Shown one piece after another: positions 29,615 to 41,401 of a stretch of 64,000 nt of DNA. The stretch is from positions 1 to 64,000 of the forward strand of contig JALIBN010000003.1 in assembly GCA_030576275.1 (NCBI GenBank). The letters run 5' to 3'. The position numbers and the translations under genes are program-made. The stretch's first letter is position 1; each line of letters begins with the position of its first letter. This DNA comes from Pseudomonadota bacterium. Lineage in GTDB: Bacteria; Pseudomonadota; Gammaproteobacteria; Nitrosococcales; Methylophagaceae. The notes under the pieces are model-generated. The model was given only the letters and a program-made list of their open reading frames with translations. It was not told where the DNA came from and ran no database searches.

Positions 29615-30596
29615 GAACTCCCTCGCCCGGTCCTAATTTTGTTTTGTTACTTTTCAGAAATAAATCACTCGGACTAGTTTCAACTTTTCTGGCAGTACGT
29701 TGTAAATCAACGACTAAAATTTCCATCTCGGAAAGAAGTTGCTGAAATGAAGTTAAACTTTGTGAAACTTCTTCGGTTATTGCTTGGCCTGAATCGGCAT
29801 AATTGTGTTGAAAACTATCTGACATATTTTTTACACTTTGCGATGCCGAGTCAATTTCTGACAGGGTATTACTGAAATCTTCCTGCATCACCCGAACATT
29901 GCCAGCTAAGCTAGCTGAGATAGTTACTACAGCTTCTGCCGCTTTACTGATTTTTTTAAAAGCATCATCAATACTTTTTTCAGCAACAACGCCCTGTTCA
30001 ATCAAGCTGGCAATATCCGGTTGAAATTGATGAAAATCACTCAAAATCAACTTCGTCTCCGCCAAAATATCATCGACATTATTTAGATTATCGTCACTGA
30101 GTAGCAGATCAATTTTTTGTAAAACGGTTGCCGAGTTGGCCGCTAAGTCATTTAAGGTTTTCTCAATATTTGAGAACGTCGATGCTGACTCGGCTATCTC
30201 GGGAATATCACCCACCTGTTTAGGCGCCAGTAATGGCGAATCCCTTCCACCGCCCATCAATTCGATAAAGGCTAGTCCTGTTACCCCGTAGAATCTAAGC
30301 GATGCTTTAGTATCAACTTTGACAGGTATGCCTTGACGGATTTGTAATAATAATATTACTTGCTCTGAGTTAGTAGGGTTAATATCAACTTCCGTCACTC
30401 TGCCCACATCAACCCCCAGATATTTTACGGAGGCATCTGCGCTCAGACCTGATACCGATTCGGTCATATAGACATGGTAATAGTCATATTGTTGATTACC
30501 AGTACTTTTACTCAACCAATAGAGAAATATTAGCGAGCCTGCCAGTAATATCGCGACAAATAGACCTACAATGGTATAGTTAAGTTTACTTTCCAT
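29601..30596 (-). CDS. MCE/MlaD family lipid transporter protein
   Basis: N-terminal TM plus MCE domain: GLSADASVKYLGVDVGRVTEVDI...LRFYGVTGLAFIELMGG. Confidence 0.92.
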   Translation of the reverse strand: MESKLNYTIVGLFVAILLAGSLIFLYWLSKSTGNQQYDYYHVYMTESVSGLSADASVKYLGVDVGRVTEVDINPTNSEQVILLLQIRQGIPVKVDTKASLRFYGVTGLAFIELMGGGRDSPLLAPKQVGDIPEIAESASTFSNIEKTLNDLAANSATVLQKIDLLLSDDNLNNVDDILAETKLILSDFHQFQPDIASLIEQGVVAEKSIDDAFKKISKAAEAVVTISASLAGNVRVMQEDFSNTLSEIDSASQSVKNMSDSFQHNYADSGQAITEEVSQSLTSFQQLLSEMEILVVDLQRTARKVETSPSDLFLKSNKTKLGPGEGVHGEK

Positions 30597-31353
30597 TTTG
30601 CATACGAGTTAGCCCTCGTTTCCCTCTAAAAAATGCCTTTATGTCAGGGTGATCTGAACGATTAACATCATCAAGCGTACCTTCGACTATCACTATCTTT
30701 TCACCTAAAACAGCTAGGCGATCCACTGTAGTCCAAATTGAATCTAAATCATGCGTCACCATGACTATCGTTAATTCGAGCATATCACGCAAACGTAGGA
30801 TCAGTTGATCAAAAGCTGCCGCACCAACGGGGTCAAGACCTGAAGTAGGCTCATCTAGAAATAACAATTTAGGATCCATAGCCAATGCCCTAGCTAATGA
30901 TGCTCGCTTAATCATGCCGCCACTTAATTCGGCTGGATACAATGATCCAACATGAGGTGGTAACCCAACCATACTGATTTTCATACTAACTATATCACTA
31001 ACCAAATAAGCAGGAATATCTGTATATTCTTTTAAACTGATAGCGACATTTTCGGCGACGGTTAACGATGAAAATAAGGCCCCATTTTGAAATAACACGC
31101 CCCACTGTCGTCTTAAGTAATCTTTGTCCTTGTTACTACTCGTTAATATATTCTGTCCAAGAATAGTAATTTCTCCGGCCTTAGGCTCTAACAACATGAT
31201 CATTTCTTTCAATAAGGTTGTTTTACCTGAACCACTGCCGCCTAATAAACCATAAATTTCACCTTGTTGAACATGCAAACTGACACCATCATGGACACGA
31301 TTGAGGCCAAACTGGGTGACAACATTTTTCACGGTAATGATGGGACTGATCAA
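30586..31353 (-). CDS. MlaF-like ABC transporter ATPase
   Basis: GLLGGSGSGKTTLLKEM, ELSGGMIKRASLARALAMDPKLLFLDEPTSGLDP. Confidence 0.94.
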   Translation of the reverse strand: MISPIITVKNVVTQFGLNRVHDGVSLHVQQGEIYGLLGGSGSGKTTLLKEMIMLLEPKAGEITILGQNILTSSNKDKDYLRRQWGVLFQNGALFSSLTVAENVAISLKEYTDIPAYLVSDIVSMKISMVGLPPHVGSLYPAELSGGMIKRASLARALAMDPKLLFLDEPTSGLDPVGAAAFDQLILRLRDMLELTIVMVTHDLDSIWTTVDRLAVLGEKIVIVEGTLDDVNRSDHPDIKAFFRGKRGLTRMQNGK

Positions 31354-32504
31354 ATGCCCATTTCCGTTAAAATAACCGAGAATATTGCATCACAAGCAAT
31401 AACTAGGAAAATGGCATTAACGACACTTATGGTAGTGTATCGTCCAATACTTTCAGTATTCTTTTCAACTTGAAAGCCTCGAAAACAACTGATTATGCCA
31501 ATTAAGAATGCAAAAAAAGGTGCTTTGATAAGGCCAATCCAAACATGTTTTACCGCCAGTACATTTTGCAGGCGATGAAAGAATTCTGAAAATGATAATT
31601 GTAAATGTACTTCAGAAATAATCATGCCAGCAAAAATACCTACAATGTCAGCAAGAAAGACTAATAATGGTAAGGCAATCATCAAAGCCAAAATACGAGG
31701 TATCACTAAAAAATGATGTGGATTAAAGCCCATAGTCCGCATCGCATCGATTTCTTCAGTGATTTTCATCACGCCCAATTGTGCGGTATAAGCTGAACCT
31801 GTTCGACCTGCCACAACAATTGCAGTAATCAAAGGCGCTAATTCTCTGGTAAGAGAAATACCAATCATTTCAACAATGAAAATATTGGCACCGAATTTTT
31901 CTAACTGAACAGCACCTTGATAAGTAATGACTACGCCAATCAAAAAACTGGTTAATATAATAATCGGTATGGCACGAACACCCGATTCTTCAATATTTTT
32001 GATGATTGCACCATAGCGGATACTCGAAGGATGCCAGAGTGACTTTATAAAAACAGTAGTAGTTTCACCAAAAAACGAAAAAAATAACATAAGCTCGTGG
32101 AAAAACTCACTCGTTAATTTTCCTAATTTGTAGAGTGGATCGAATAAACGGGGACGTTCTTTTTTTGTATCGACAGCCAGTTTTTTATCGATGTGCTCAC
32201 GTAATAACTGACTGAGCCTTAAATTATTTGCTGTAGCACCAATGATGGTAACGTTACATTTATTCGCAATTAATAGATCATGATAGTGTAAAAACAGCAT
32301 CATTCCTGCTGAATCTATTTCGCCAATATTAGCGATATCCCATTGAACAGTTTGGTTATTATAATGATCTAAAAGGCTAAGTAATTTACTGGCTAGATCA
32401 TGAAGGCTAGCAACAGTCCAATCACCCGTACTGGTCAATGTGATGCTACCTTCAGCATCCTGACTGGCGTTTATATCAGCATTAGGCGTTAGCAATGACG
32501 GCAT
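31350..32504 (-). CDS. MlaE-like ABC transporter permease with N-terminal STAS domain
   Basis: STAS (GEIDSAGMMLFLHY) then MlaE permease (TSFLIGVVITYQGAVQLEKFGANIF, ELAPLITAIVVAGRTGSAYTAQLG). Confidence 0.92.
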   Translation of the reverse strand: MPSLLTPNADINASQDAEGSITLTSTGDWTVASLHDLASKLLSLLDHYNNQTVQWDIANIGEIDSAGMMLFLHYHDLLIANKCNVTIIGATANNLRLSQLLREHIDKKLAVDTKKERPRLFDPLYKLGKLTSEFFHELMLFFSFFGETTTVFIKSLWHPSSIRYGAIIKNIEESGVRAIPIIILTSFLIGVVITYQGAVQLEKFGANIFIVEMIGISLTRELAPLITAIVVAGRTGSAYTAQLGVMKITEEIDAMRTMGFNPHHFLVIPRILALMIALPLLVFLADIVGIFAGMIISEVHLQLSFSEFFHRLQNVLAVKHVWIGLIKAPFFAFLIGIISCFRGFQVEKNTESIGRYTTISVVNAIFLVIACDAIFSVILTEMGI

Positions 32505-32754
32505 TGATTCAACTTCCTATATTTCGCTAAAACGTAAGCAAAAAGCTGCAAATTCACATGGGATAAATGTCAACCGGAAGTGAATATAACTACACTCTCA
32601 TGAACAAAAAAACCTTAATAGCTTAGAGTACACCAGATTTTCCCGATATGCTCTGCTGTCAATATCACTAACTAATCTGTGACCCTTAAAATGTAAAAAA
32701 CAATTTTTAAGGGTCAGCATTAACTAGTAACTTTATAGATTAAGGTGCAATTTT

Positions 32755-35526
32755 CTAATGGAGTTTATTATTGGCTTGACCACCACCATAGGAATGGAAT
32801 TCTAATGGTTTACCACCTGGCGTGACTTTAACGGCACAATATTTGAATTCAGGAATCTTAGCATCAGGATCTAGGGCCGCATTAGATAATTTATTAACGG
32901 CTGCCTCGTAAAAACAGAATGCCATAAATACCGCACCAGTAGGCACTGATTCATCAGATCGAGCAATCATTGAAATTTCACCACGTCGTGTTGATAACGT
33001 AATCATTTCACCTGGACTCACACCCATTTCATCTAAGCTGATCGGGTTAATGGTTGCTACAGCTTCAGGCTCCAATGCATCTAACACGTTTGAGCGCCGA
33101 GTCATAGAACCTGTATGCCAATGCTCTAACATCCGTCCAGTAATTAAAACAAACGGATATTCTGCATCAGGGCGTTCTGCAGGCGGTACAATATCTGCCG
33201 GCACAAATTTACCCAAACCATTTTTACTTTCAAAGGTCTCCGTGAAAATGACTGCTTCACCAGGGTCTCCTTCCTTAAGGCATGGATAAACAATGGAGCC
33301 TTCCGTTTCAAGACGGGCCCAAGTCATTCCAGCCATTGTGGGTACAGCTTTACGCACCTCTTCAAACACTTCGCCAGAATCTTTGTAGTTCCAATCTAGG
33401 CCTAAGCGTTTAGCCATTTCTTGGATGATCCATAGATCTTGTTTGGCCTCTCCAGGTGGATCAATCGCTTTACGACCTAATTGTACTAATCTGTCGGTAT
33501 TAGTAAATGTTCCTGTTTTCTCAGAAAATGAAGAAGCTGGCAATATCACGTCAGCTAAATAAGCCGTTTCCGTCAAGAAAATATCTTGCACCACTAAATG
33601 TTCGAGCTCAGCTAATGAACGACGAGCATGATTGGCATCAGGATCTGACATTGCAGGATTTTCACCTTGGACATATAGGCCGGTTAAATCTCCAGCATGG
33701 ATAGCATGCATAATTTCGACAACCGTCAACCCTGGACGGTTATCTAATTCACACCCCCAGAGTTTTTCAAAATAAGCATGTGCTTTTTCATCATTAACAG
33801 GCTGATAATCTGGGAATACCATTGGTATCAAGCCCATATCAGATGCTCCTTGCACATTATTTTGGCCACGTAATGGGTGCAAACCTGTACCTGGACGGCC
33901 AATCTGTCCCGTCATTAATGCCAATGAAATCAAACAACGTGCGTTATCAGTTCCATGAACATGCTGAGAAACCCCCATACCCCAAAAGATCATCGATCCT
34001 TTAGATAGCGCATATAATCGTGCAGCTTGTCTTAACTGTTCAGCAGGAATACCGCAAATAGGCGACATCAATTCAGGCGTATAAGATTTCAAGTGCACCT
34101 TCATGGCCTCAAAACCTTCAGTACGCTCGGCAATAAACTCAGGTGCAGTAAGACCTTCTTCAATAATCGTATGCATCATCGCATTTAACATCGGAACGTC
34201 GCTACCCGGTTTAAACGCTAGATGGTTAGTTGCTAGACGTGACAATTCTGTTGAACGTGGATCCATCAAAATCAACTTAGTACCTTTACGCATGGCATTT
34301 TTCATCCATGTCGCGCCGACAGGATGATTAACCGTTGGATTGGCACCAATAATAACGATGACTTCAGCTTTATCAACATCAGATACTGGGTTTGAAACAG
34401 ACCCCGAGCCCAAACATTCTAGCAAGGCAACAACTGACGATGCGTGACAAAGTCGAGTACAGTGATCCACATTATTTGTTTTGAAGCCTGTTCTAACCAA
34501 TTTCTGGAATAAATAAGCTTCTTCATTACTGCCCTTAGCACTACCAAAACCTGCTAATGCATTAGGGCCTTGCTGATCGCGAATAGTATTAAAACCACCG
34601 GCAGCAAATTCAAGGGCTTCATCCCAAGTAGCTTCACGGAATATTTTATCAACATCGTTCGGATCCATAGAGAAATCAGCTGATTTCGGTGCACCTTCTC
34701 GGCGAATTAATGGTTTAGTTAAACGATGTGGATGATGAACATAGTCAAAACCATAACGACCTTTCACACATAAACGACCTTTATTAGCAGGGCCATCACG
34801 TCCTTCCACATAAATAATCTTTTCGTCTTTAATGTTGTAGGTCAACTGGCAACCGACACCACAATATGGACAAACTGAATCAACTTTACGATCGGGAACG
34901 GCCATACCTACATCATTGGCAGGCATCAATGCACCGGTAGGACACGCCTCAACACATTCACCACAACCGACACAGGTACTTTCACCCATTGGGTCATCAA
35001 GATCGAATACAATTTGAGTATGAGTACCGCGCATTGCTAGACCGATTACATCATGGTTTTGCTCATCACGACATGCTCGTACACATCGAGTACACTGAAT
35101 ACAGGCATCCATATTCACGGCGATACCAGGATGCGAAATGTCTGATTTAGGTTGATTCCTTGCATCAAATCGAGGTAAACCAATTTCTAATTTGCCAGCC
35201 CAGTAGTCTAATTCTGAGTTTAGGGTATGAGGCTTTTCTGACACGTCAGACTTTAGCAACTCCAACACCATTTTTTGGGATTTTAATGCACGTTCACTAT
35301 TAGATTGAACATTCATGCCTTCAGATGGCTGGCGACAACAAGATGGTGCTAGTACACGCTCCCCATCGACCTCCACCATACAGGCGCGGCAGTTACCGTC
35401 AGAACCTTGTCGTTCTGAGTAACATAAATGTGGAATTTCAATACCCTGTTGTTTTGCAACATCAAGTAATGTTTGGCCCTGCTCGGCAATAACCGCTGTA
35501 CCATTCAATGTGAAATTAATAGACAT
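32755..35526 (-). CDS. NAD-dependent formate dehydrogenase, molybdopterin alpha subunit
   Basis: 2Fe-2S and 4Fe-4S N-terminal domains, VCPYCGVGCQL, VDHCTRLCHASSV (Cys form), molydopterin C-terminal domain. Start at MSINFTLNG preferred over the track's 35613. Confidence 0.93.
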   Translation of the reverse strand: MSINFTLNGTAVIAEQGQTLLDVAKQQGIEIPHLCYSERQGSDGNCRACMVEVDGERVLAPSCCRQPSEGMNVQSNSERALKSQKMVLELLKSDVSEKPHTLNSELDYWAGKLEIGLPRFDARNQPKSDISHPGIAVNMDACIQCTRCVRACRDEQNHDVIGLAMRGTHTQIVFDLDDPMGESTCVGCGECVEACPTGALMPANDVGMAVPDRKVDSVCPYCGVGCQLTYNIKDEKIIYVEGRDGPANKGRLCVKGRYGFDYVHHPHRLTKPLIRREGAPKSADFSMDPNDVDKIFREATWDEALEFAAGGFNTIRDQQGPNALAGFGSAKGSNEEAYLFQKLVRTGFKTNNVDHCTRLCHASSVVALLECLGSGSVSNPVSDVDKAEVIVIIGANPTVNHPVGATWMKNAMRKGTKLILMDPRSTELSRLATNHLAFKPGSDVPMLNAMMHTIIEEGLTAPEFIAERTEGFEAMKVHLKSYTPELMSPICGIPAEQLRQAARLYALSKGSMIFWGMGVSQHVHGTDNARCLISLALMTGQIGRPGTGLHPLRGQNNVQGASDMGLIPMVFPDYQPVNDEKAHAYFEKLWGCELDNRPGLTVVEIMHAIHAGDLTGLYVQGENPAMSDPDANHARRSLAELEHLVVQDIFLTETAYLADVILPASSFSEKTGTFTNTDRLVQLGRKAIDPPGEAKQDLWIIQEMAKRLGLDWNYKDSGEVFEEVRKAVPTMAGMTWARLETEGSIVYPCLKEGDPGEAVIFTETFESKNGLGKFVPADIVPPAERPDAEYPFVLITGRMLEHWHTGSMTRRSNVLDALEPEAVATINPISLDEMGVSPGEMITLSTRRGEISMIARSDESVPTGAVFMAFCFYEAAVNKLSNAALDPDAKIPEFKYCAVKVTPGGKPLEFHSYGGGQANNKLH

Positions 35527-37238
35527 TATTTCACTCCCCTTGTTTCTAGCTCTTCGGCGAAGTACTTGACTACACTGCGAACGGGGTTGGGAGCTGCTTG
35601 TCCCAAACCACAAATAGACGCATCAATCATTACTTCAGAAAGTTCTTCTAATAGCGTTGTATCCCAGGTTTCTTGTTTCATTAAGGTAACCGCTTTAGCA
35701 GTACCAACGCGACATGGCGTGCATTGACCACACGACTCGTCTTCAAAGAACTTCATCGCATTAACGGCTAAGTTACGTGCTTTATCCTGATTTGAAAACA
35801 CGATGATAGCAGCCGAACCAATAAAACAGCCATGAGGTTGTAATGTATCAAAATCTAACGGTACATCACCTAATGATGCAGGCAAAATCCCACCTGATGC
35901 CCCACCAGGGAAATAGCCATAAAACTCGTGACCTTGTTGCATACCATCACAATATTCTGCAATCAGTTCACGCATGGTAATACCTGCAGGCGCTAAATGA
36001 ACACCAGGATTATTAACGCGACCACTGACAGAAAATGAACGTAAACCAACACGATCATGACGACCATGATCAGTTAGACAAGACGGGCCTTTTTCCAATA
36101 TATCGCGCACCCAGTAAAGTGTTTCCATATTATGCTCTAAGGTCGGACGACCAAACAAGCCAACTTGGGCCACAAAAGGTGGACGAAGCCTTGGCATGCC
36201 TCGCTTACCTTCTATAGACTCAATCATTGCTGATTCTTCACCACAGATATACGCACCTGCACCACGACGAAGATGGATCATCGGCAGATTGTTGACTGGA
36301 GGGTTGGCAATTAATTTGGATATTTCTTTTTCTAATAATTGGCGAATAGCGGCATATTCATCACGCAGATAAATATAAACTTCATTAATACCTGTCGCCC
36401 AAGCGGCAATCAACATTCCTTCTAAAAAACAATGTGGATCACGTTCTAGATAATATTTATCCTTGAATGTGCCAGGTTCACCTTCATCAATATTAACTGC
36501 CATCAATTTAGGTTCAGGCTGTTCACGCACAATTCGCCACTTACGGCCAGCAGGGAAACCTGCACCCCCCAAACCTCGCAGGCCAGAATCACTCATGGCA
36601 TCCAGCACTTTATCTACGTTATAGGTTTCATTAATGCATAGTTGATAAGTTCTGTAACCACCTTGATCAATATATTTTTCATAATCGATGGCTTCAAGTT
36701 TTTCAGGCTCGATCGCATTGTTATTTACGGCGTCAGTAACAGTAGCTACATCAGCATGTTCAATAGGGTTCATACCCACGACAGCAACTGGGGCTTTATC
36801 ACAACGGCCAATACAAGGAACGCGTTGTACACGTACACCATCAGCTAAGCCACTTTCTAATGAATTGATTAAGCCTTCTGCTCCCATCATTTCACAAGTA
36901 AGTGATTCACACACACGAACGGTTAATGCTGGAGGTGGAGTACCATCTTCTTTAATGACGTCAAAATGATGATAGAAAGTAGCTACCTCGTAAACTTCAG
37001 CTTTCGATAATTTCATTTCTCGAGCTAAGGCAACTAAATGTTTAGCTGAAATATGTTGGTATTTATCCTGAATTTTATGGAGATGTTCGATTAATAAATC
37101 TTTTTGGCGTGACTCATCACGTAACAAAGCCTGCACATCAGCCATCGCTTCAGGGTCAACTTGTCGACCTTTACCTACAGATCTCGGCAATTTCAGCTTA
37201 CGCCCATCCTTCAGAGCACTGATTTGTTGCTTACTCAT
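35526..37238 (-). CDS. NAD-dependent formate dehydrogenase beta subunit (fused NuoE-NuoF-like)
   Basis: NuoE-like 2Fe-2S (VRVCESLTCEMMGA...CIGRCDKAPV) fused to NuoF-like FMN/NAD domain (GLGGAGFPAGRKW, NIDEGEPGTFKDKYYLERDPH, CGQCTPCRVGT). Confidence 0.93.
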   Translation of the reverse strand: MSKQQISALKDGRKLKLPRSVGKGRQVDPEAMADVQALLRDESRQKDLLIEHLHKIQDKYQHISAKHLVALAREMKLSKAEVYEVATFYHHFDVIKEDGTPPPALTVRVCESLTCEMMGAEGLINSLESGLADGVRVQRVPCIGRCDKAPVAVVGMNPIEHADVATVTDAVNNNAIEPEKLEAIDYEKYIDQGGYRTYQLCINETYNVDKVLDAMSDSGLRGLGGAGFPAGRKWRIVREQPEPKLMAVNIDEGEPGTFKDKYYLERDPHCFLEGMLIAAWATGINEVYIYLRDEYAAIRQLLEKEISKLIANPPVNNLPMIHLRRGAGAYICGEESAMIESIEGKRGMPRLRPPFVAQVGLFGRPTLEHNMETLYWVRDILEKGPSCLTDHGRHDRVGLRSFSVSGRVNNPGVHLAPAGITMRELIAEYCDGMQQGHEFYGYFPGGASGGILPASLGDVPLDFDTLQPHGCFIGSAAIIVFSNQDKARNLAVNAMKFFEDESCGQCTPCRVGTAKAVTLMKQETWDTTLLEELSEVMIDASICGLGQAAPNPVRSVVKYFAEELETRGVK

Positions 37239-37381
37239 TTATACGCCTCTCACACTTCAATTAATGTTCCCATTATGGGGTTTTTTATTATAATTAACCA
37301 TGAAAGTACCATGCTCAGGCTTTATTGTGAAGTAAGAATTTCTACTTAAGGAGGTTTATTTTTAAATTGTACTCTAGACAC

Positions 37382-37421
37382 AAAAACGCCATTAATTACA
37401 TGGCATTTAATGGCGTTTTTG
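37382..37421. terminator. Rho-independent-type terminator
   Basis: AAAAACGCCATTAA...TTAATGGCGTTTTT hairpin downstream of the minus-strand YdcH-like gene. Confidence 0.75.
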
Positions 37422-37458
37422 TATTTTTTATCGTTTCATTTTAATGTATGGAGTGCAT

Positions 37459-37704
37459 TTATTCAGCGCTGGTTTTAATTATCTGATAGAGCTCATCTTT
37501 TAATTGTAAACGTTCTTTACCTAATCTATTTACATATTCATCACTAGTCGGTTCTTCGCCACTTTCAATTCGAAAAATCTGCTTATCAATCGCTTCATAA
37601 CGATCCATCAGATGATGAAAGTAGTTATTACTCGCTTTTAGACTATGGATTTGATCTTTATATTCTGGAAACTCTTTCACTAGTGGGTGATGTGTTAATG
37701 GCAT
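37459..37704 (-). CDS. YdcH/DUF465 family protein
   Basis: 81 aa: HHPLVKEFPEYKDQIHSLKASNNYFHHLMDRYEAIDKQIFRIESG...LGKERLQLKDELYQII. Confidence 0.85.
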   Translation of the reverse strand: MPLTHHPLVKEFPEYKDQIHSLKASNNYFHHLMDRYEAIDKQIFRIESGEEPTSDEYVNRLGKERLQLKDELYQIIKTSAE

Positions 37705-38027
37705 CTTTCATTCCTTAATTTCAAAAAGTAAAGCATATCACTGAATAAATTAACCATTTTCGCGATCCATTAGTATCTTGATCTAGATCATTACATTTAT
37801 ATAATCAGCTTTTGAGGGTTGCTGTTCTTTCTGCACTTATTTTAAACATATCATGATGTTGTTAAACCTAATCTGTATCAACTTAGTCAGTTTAAGTTTT
37901 TCCAATGTAGCTTAAATACTGGCAATACCAAGGAGAATAAGTAGTGAGCCAATAACACTATAAAATCATAATGCTATTGGTTACCTTATATACGATACAT
38001 ACCAGCGTAACACTTAATAGTCTAAAT

Positions 38028-40379
38028 TTAGTTTGCTAAATCTTGCCATGTAGAAACAACTGTATCAGGATTCAATGAAATACTTGTAATTCCTCTCGCT
38101 AATAACCATTTCGCCAAGTCAGGATGATCTGATGGGCCTTGGCCACAAATACCAACATATTTACCCGCATTTTTACAGGCTGTAATCGCCATATCCAACA
38201 TAGCTAAAACGGCAGGATCGCGTTCATCAAATGAACTCGCAACCAGTGATGAGTCACGATCTAATCCTAAAGTCAGCTGAGTCATGTCATTTGATCCAAT
38301 CGAGAAACCATCAAAATATTCTAAGAACGCAGATGCCAATACTGCATTAGAAGGTAACTCGCACATCATAATGATACGGAGTCCATTCTTACCACGCTCA
38401 AGACCATTTTCTTTCATGATCTCAATAACAGCGGCCGCTTCTGCCGTTGTCCGTACGAACGGAATCATTAGTTCAACATTGGTAAAGCCCATGTCATCAC
38501 GAACCCGTTTCATTGCTTTACATTCAAGTTCAAAACATTCTCTAAAATCATCTGAGATGTAACGAGCAGCGCCCCTAAAACCAATCATTGGATTTTCTTC
38601 ATGAGGTTCAAAATCAGCGCCACCGATTAGATTGGCATATTCATTTGATTTAAAGTCAGATAGACGAACAATTACTTTTTTAGGACTAAAAGAAGCGGCA
38701 ATTGTTGACACACCTTCCACGATTCGGCTGACATAAAACTCTACGGGATCACCATAAGCAGTGGTTCTTTCATAAATAACTTTTTTTACATCATCAGCCA
38801 TTTTATCCGCATTGATTAACGCTTTAGGATGAATACCAACCATGTTATTAATGATGAACTCTAAACGAGCTAAACCAACACCATCATTGGGTAACTGAGC
38901 AAATGAAAATGCGCGATCTGGATTACCAACATTCATCATGATTTTCACAGGAATTTCTGGCATTTTATTCAGTTGACGTATGTTATAGTCAAAGTCTAAT
39001 AAGCCTTCGTAGATATGACCTTCATCGCCTTCTGAACATGAAACGGTGACTTCAGAGCCATCAACGACTAACTCTGTAGCATCGCCACAACCCACAACTG
39101 CTGGCACACCAAGTTCGCGTGCAATAATTGCAGCATGACAAGTACGGCCACCACGGTTAGTGATAATAGCTGACGCTTTTTTCATGATTGGTTCCCAATC
39201 AGGATCGGTCATATCCGTGAGCAAAACATCGCCCTCTTCAAATTGATCCATTTGATCGAGGCTATTAAATAATCTAACACGACCTTTACCAATTTTTTTA
39301 CCTATAGAACGCCCAACAGCTAATATTTTGCTACGTTCTTTTAGAGTATATTCTTCAATGACATTTTCTTGTTGGCTTTGCACAGTCTCAGGGCGTGCTT
39401 GAACGATGTAGATTCGGTTATCAATACCATCTTTTGCCCACTCAACATCCATAGGTCGCTTGTAATGTTCTTCAATGGTGACAACCATTTTTGCCAACGA
39501 TTCAACTTCATCATCAGTCAAACAAAATAACACTCTTTGTTCTGGGTCAACATCAACCGTTTTGACTGGATTCGCTTCGCCAGAATAAATCATCTGGATT
39601 GCTTTCTGCCCTAACGTACGTCGTAATACAGATGGACGATCTGCAGTCAAAGTTTGTTTATGCACATAGAATTCATCTGGATTAACAGCACCTTGAACCA
39701 CCATTTCACCAAGACCATAACTACCAGTGATAAATACAACATCTCGGAAACCACTTTCGGTATCAAGACTAAACGCGACACCTGCGCTGGCAATATCAGA
39801 GCGCACCATTTTTTGGATGCCAGCAGATAATGCGACTTCATTATGATCAAAACCTTGATGTTCACGATACGAAATTGCTCGATCATTGAATAAAGAGGCA
39901 AATACTTCGCGAATCGATTGTTTGATATTGGCCAAGCCAGAGACATTCAAAAATGTTTCTTGTTGTCCAGCAAAAGAAGCATCAGGTAAATCTTCGGCTG
40001 TTGCAGATGAACGTACCGCCCAGGTTGCCTCGTGACCATATTCTTTTTCTAATTGACCGTAAGCTTCGTCGATTGCTTTTTCCATTTTGGCAGGGAATGG
40101 CACCTCGTTAATCCAGCGACGAATATCACTACCTGTAGCTTGCAATGCAGCGATATCTGTAATATCTAACTGATGTAAACGTTCAGCAATTCTATCTTTC
40201 AATCCGTCTTGAACCAGAAACTCTCGATATGCGTCAGCAGTCGTTGCAAAACCACCAGGAACTGACACACCTAACGGCGCCAGATTCTGTAGCATTTCAC
40301 CTAAAGAAGCATTTTTGCCACCAACTCTGGAGACATCATCCATGCTCAATTGGTCTAACTCAACTACATACTCAATCAT
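38028..40379 (-). CDS. ppsA: Phosphoenolpyruvate synthase
   Basis: [76 protein letters not shown]. Confidence 0.96.
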   Translation of the reverse strand: MIEYVVELDQLSMDDVSRVGGKNASLGEMLQNLAPLGVSVPGGFATTADAYREFLVQDGLKDRIAERLHQLDITDIAALQATGSDIRRWINEVPFPAKMEKAIDEAYGQLEKEYGHEATWAVRSSATAEDLPDASFAGQQETFLNVSGLANIKQSIREVFASLFNDRAISYREHQGFDHNEVALSAGIQKMVRSDIASAGVAFSLDTESGFRDVVFITGSYGLGEMVVQGAVNPDEFYVHKQTLTADRPSVLRRTLGQKAIQMIYSGEANPVKTVDVDPEQRVLFCLTDDEVESLAKMVVTIEEHYKRPMDVEWAKDGIDNRIYIVQARPETVQSQQENVIEEYTLKERSKILAVGRSIGKKIGKGRVRLFNSLDQMDQFEEGDVLLTDMTDPDWEPIMKKASAIITNRGGRTCHAAIIARELGVPAVVGCGDATELVVDGSEVTVSCSEGDEGHIYEGLLDFDYNIRQLNKMPEIPVKIMMNVGNPDRAFSFAQLPNDGVGLARLEFIINNMVGIHPKALINADKMADDVKKVIYERTTAYGDPVEFYVSRIVEGVSTIAASFSPKKVIVRLSDFKSNEYANLIGGADFEPHEENPMIGFRGAARYISDDFRECFELECKAMKRVRDDMGFTNVELMIPFVRTTAEAAAVIEIMKENGLERGKNGLRIIMMCELPSNAVLASAFLEYFDGFSIGSNDMTQLTLGLDRDSSLVASSFDERDPAVLAMLDMAITACKNAGKYVGICGQGPSDHPDLAKWLLARGITSISLNPDTVVSTWQDLAN

Positions 40380-40429
40380 TATTTAAGTCCTCGTTCATCA
40401 ATTTATTAATATATTTAATTCTAAACTAG

Positions 40430-41293
40430 TTAGTCATCATTTTCTGTTAGCCCAAACCGCATTGCCTGAACCACATCACTAGCAATTTCTTCAATAGATG
40501 TATCGGTAGTTTCAAATACCGGAATTTTAGCATGCTCAAACATGGCTTCTGAAATTTTAATTTCGCGTTCACAAACTTTAAGTGAGGAGTATTCACTATT
40601 AGGTCGACGAGCTCTACGTATTTTACTTAAAGGTACAACTTTTATCGTCAGCGCCACAAGTTTATGTTTATGTTTAAGTAAGAAATCAGGCAACACATTT
40701 TTGTCTAAGTCCTCTTCAGTCAATGGATAATTACTCACTTTGAGTGAAAAGTTCATAGCCAAATATAGGCTGGTAGGTGTTTTACCACTTCGTGACACAC
40801 CCACTAAAATCACATCAGCTTCGTCATATTGATCATAACGTACACCATCATCATGCGATAAGGAATAATCAATAGCATCAAGCCGTTTCTGATAACTTAG
40901 ATTGCCAGAAATGCCACTATTTGCTTGAAATTTTCCTGGGACATGTGAGGAGGCTTCACCAAAAGTTTGCTCTAATGGTTCTAAAAAGGCATTAAATAGA
41001 TTAATGATACAAGCATCGGTACTTTTAAGTATACGTTGTCCATTTTCATCAACCAATGTGCTAAAAACAATGGGTTGCTTTCCTGACGTTCTATATGCGC
41101 TCTTAATCTTATTGCTAGCAATAGTCGCCTTTTCCCTAGTATCGATAAAAGATAAGGTTAAAATTTGATAACGTTGATTAGGAAATTGAGCTAATAAAGT
41201 TTTGCCGTAATGTGCAGCACTGAGGCCTGTACGGTCAGATACAAAAAATATAGTACGTAATATTTCGTCTTCATTCAAATCTGAATTAGTCAC
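40430..41293 (-). CDS. ppsR: PEP synthase regulatory protein (bifunctional kinase/pyrophosphorylase, PSRP)
   Basis: FFVSDRTGLSAAHYGKTLLAQFP, DVILVGVSRSGKTPTSLYLA; adjacent to ppsA. Confidence 0.94.
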   Translation of the reverse strand: MTNSDLNEDEILRTIFFVSDRTGLSAAHYGKTLLAQFPNQRYQILTLSFIDTREKATIASNKIKSAYRTSGKQPIVFSTLVDENGQRILKSTDACIINLFNAFLEPLEQTFGEASSHVPGKFQANSGISGNLSYQKRLDAIDYSLSHDDGVRYDQYDEADVILVGVSRSGKTPTSLYLAMNFSLKVSNYPLTEEDLDKNVLPDFLLKHKHKLVALTIKVVPLSKIRRARRPNSEYSSLKVCEREIKISEAMFEHAKIPVFETTDTSIEEIASDVVQAMRFGLTENDD

Positions 41294-41401
41294 TTCTGCA
41301 CCTACTTTACTTAGTGAGGTAGCTCATTATTTAATGAGCTACCTCCGACTGAATATGATAAATAAAGGTAGCATCATATCCAATCTGAGATAATGATGCT
41401 A

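Noticed and set aside
35527-35613. Upstream 29-codon extension of the NAD-FDH alpha ORF (MWFGTSSSQPRSQ...)
   Set aside because: Overlaps the beta subunit coding end; MSINFTLNG at 35526 is the natural start with a TAATG junction.
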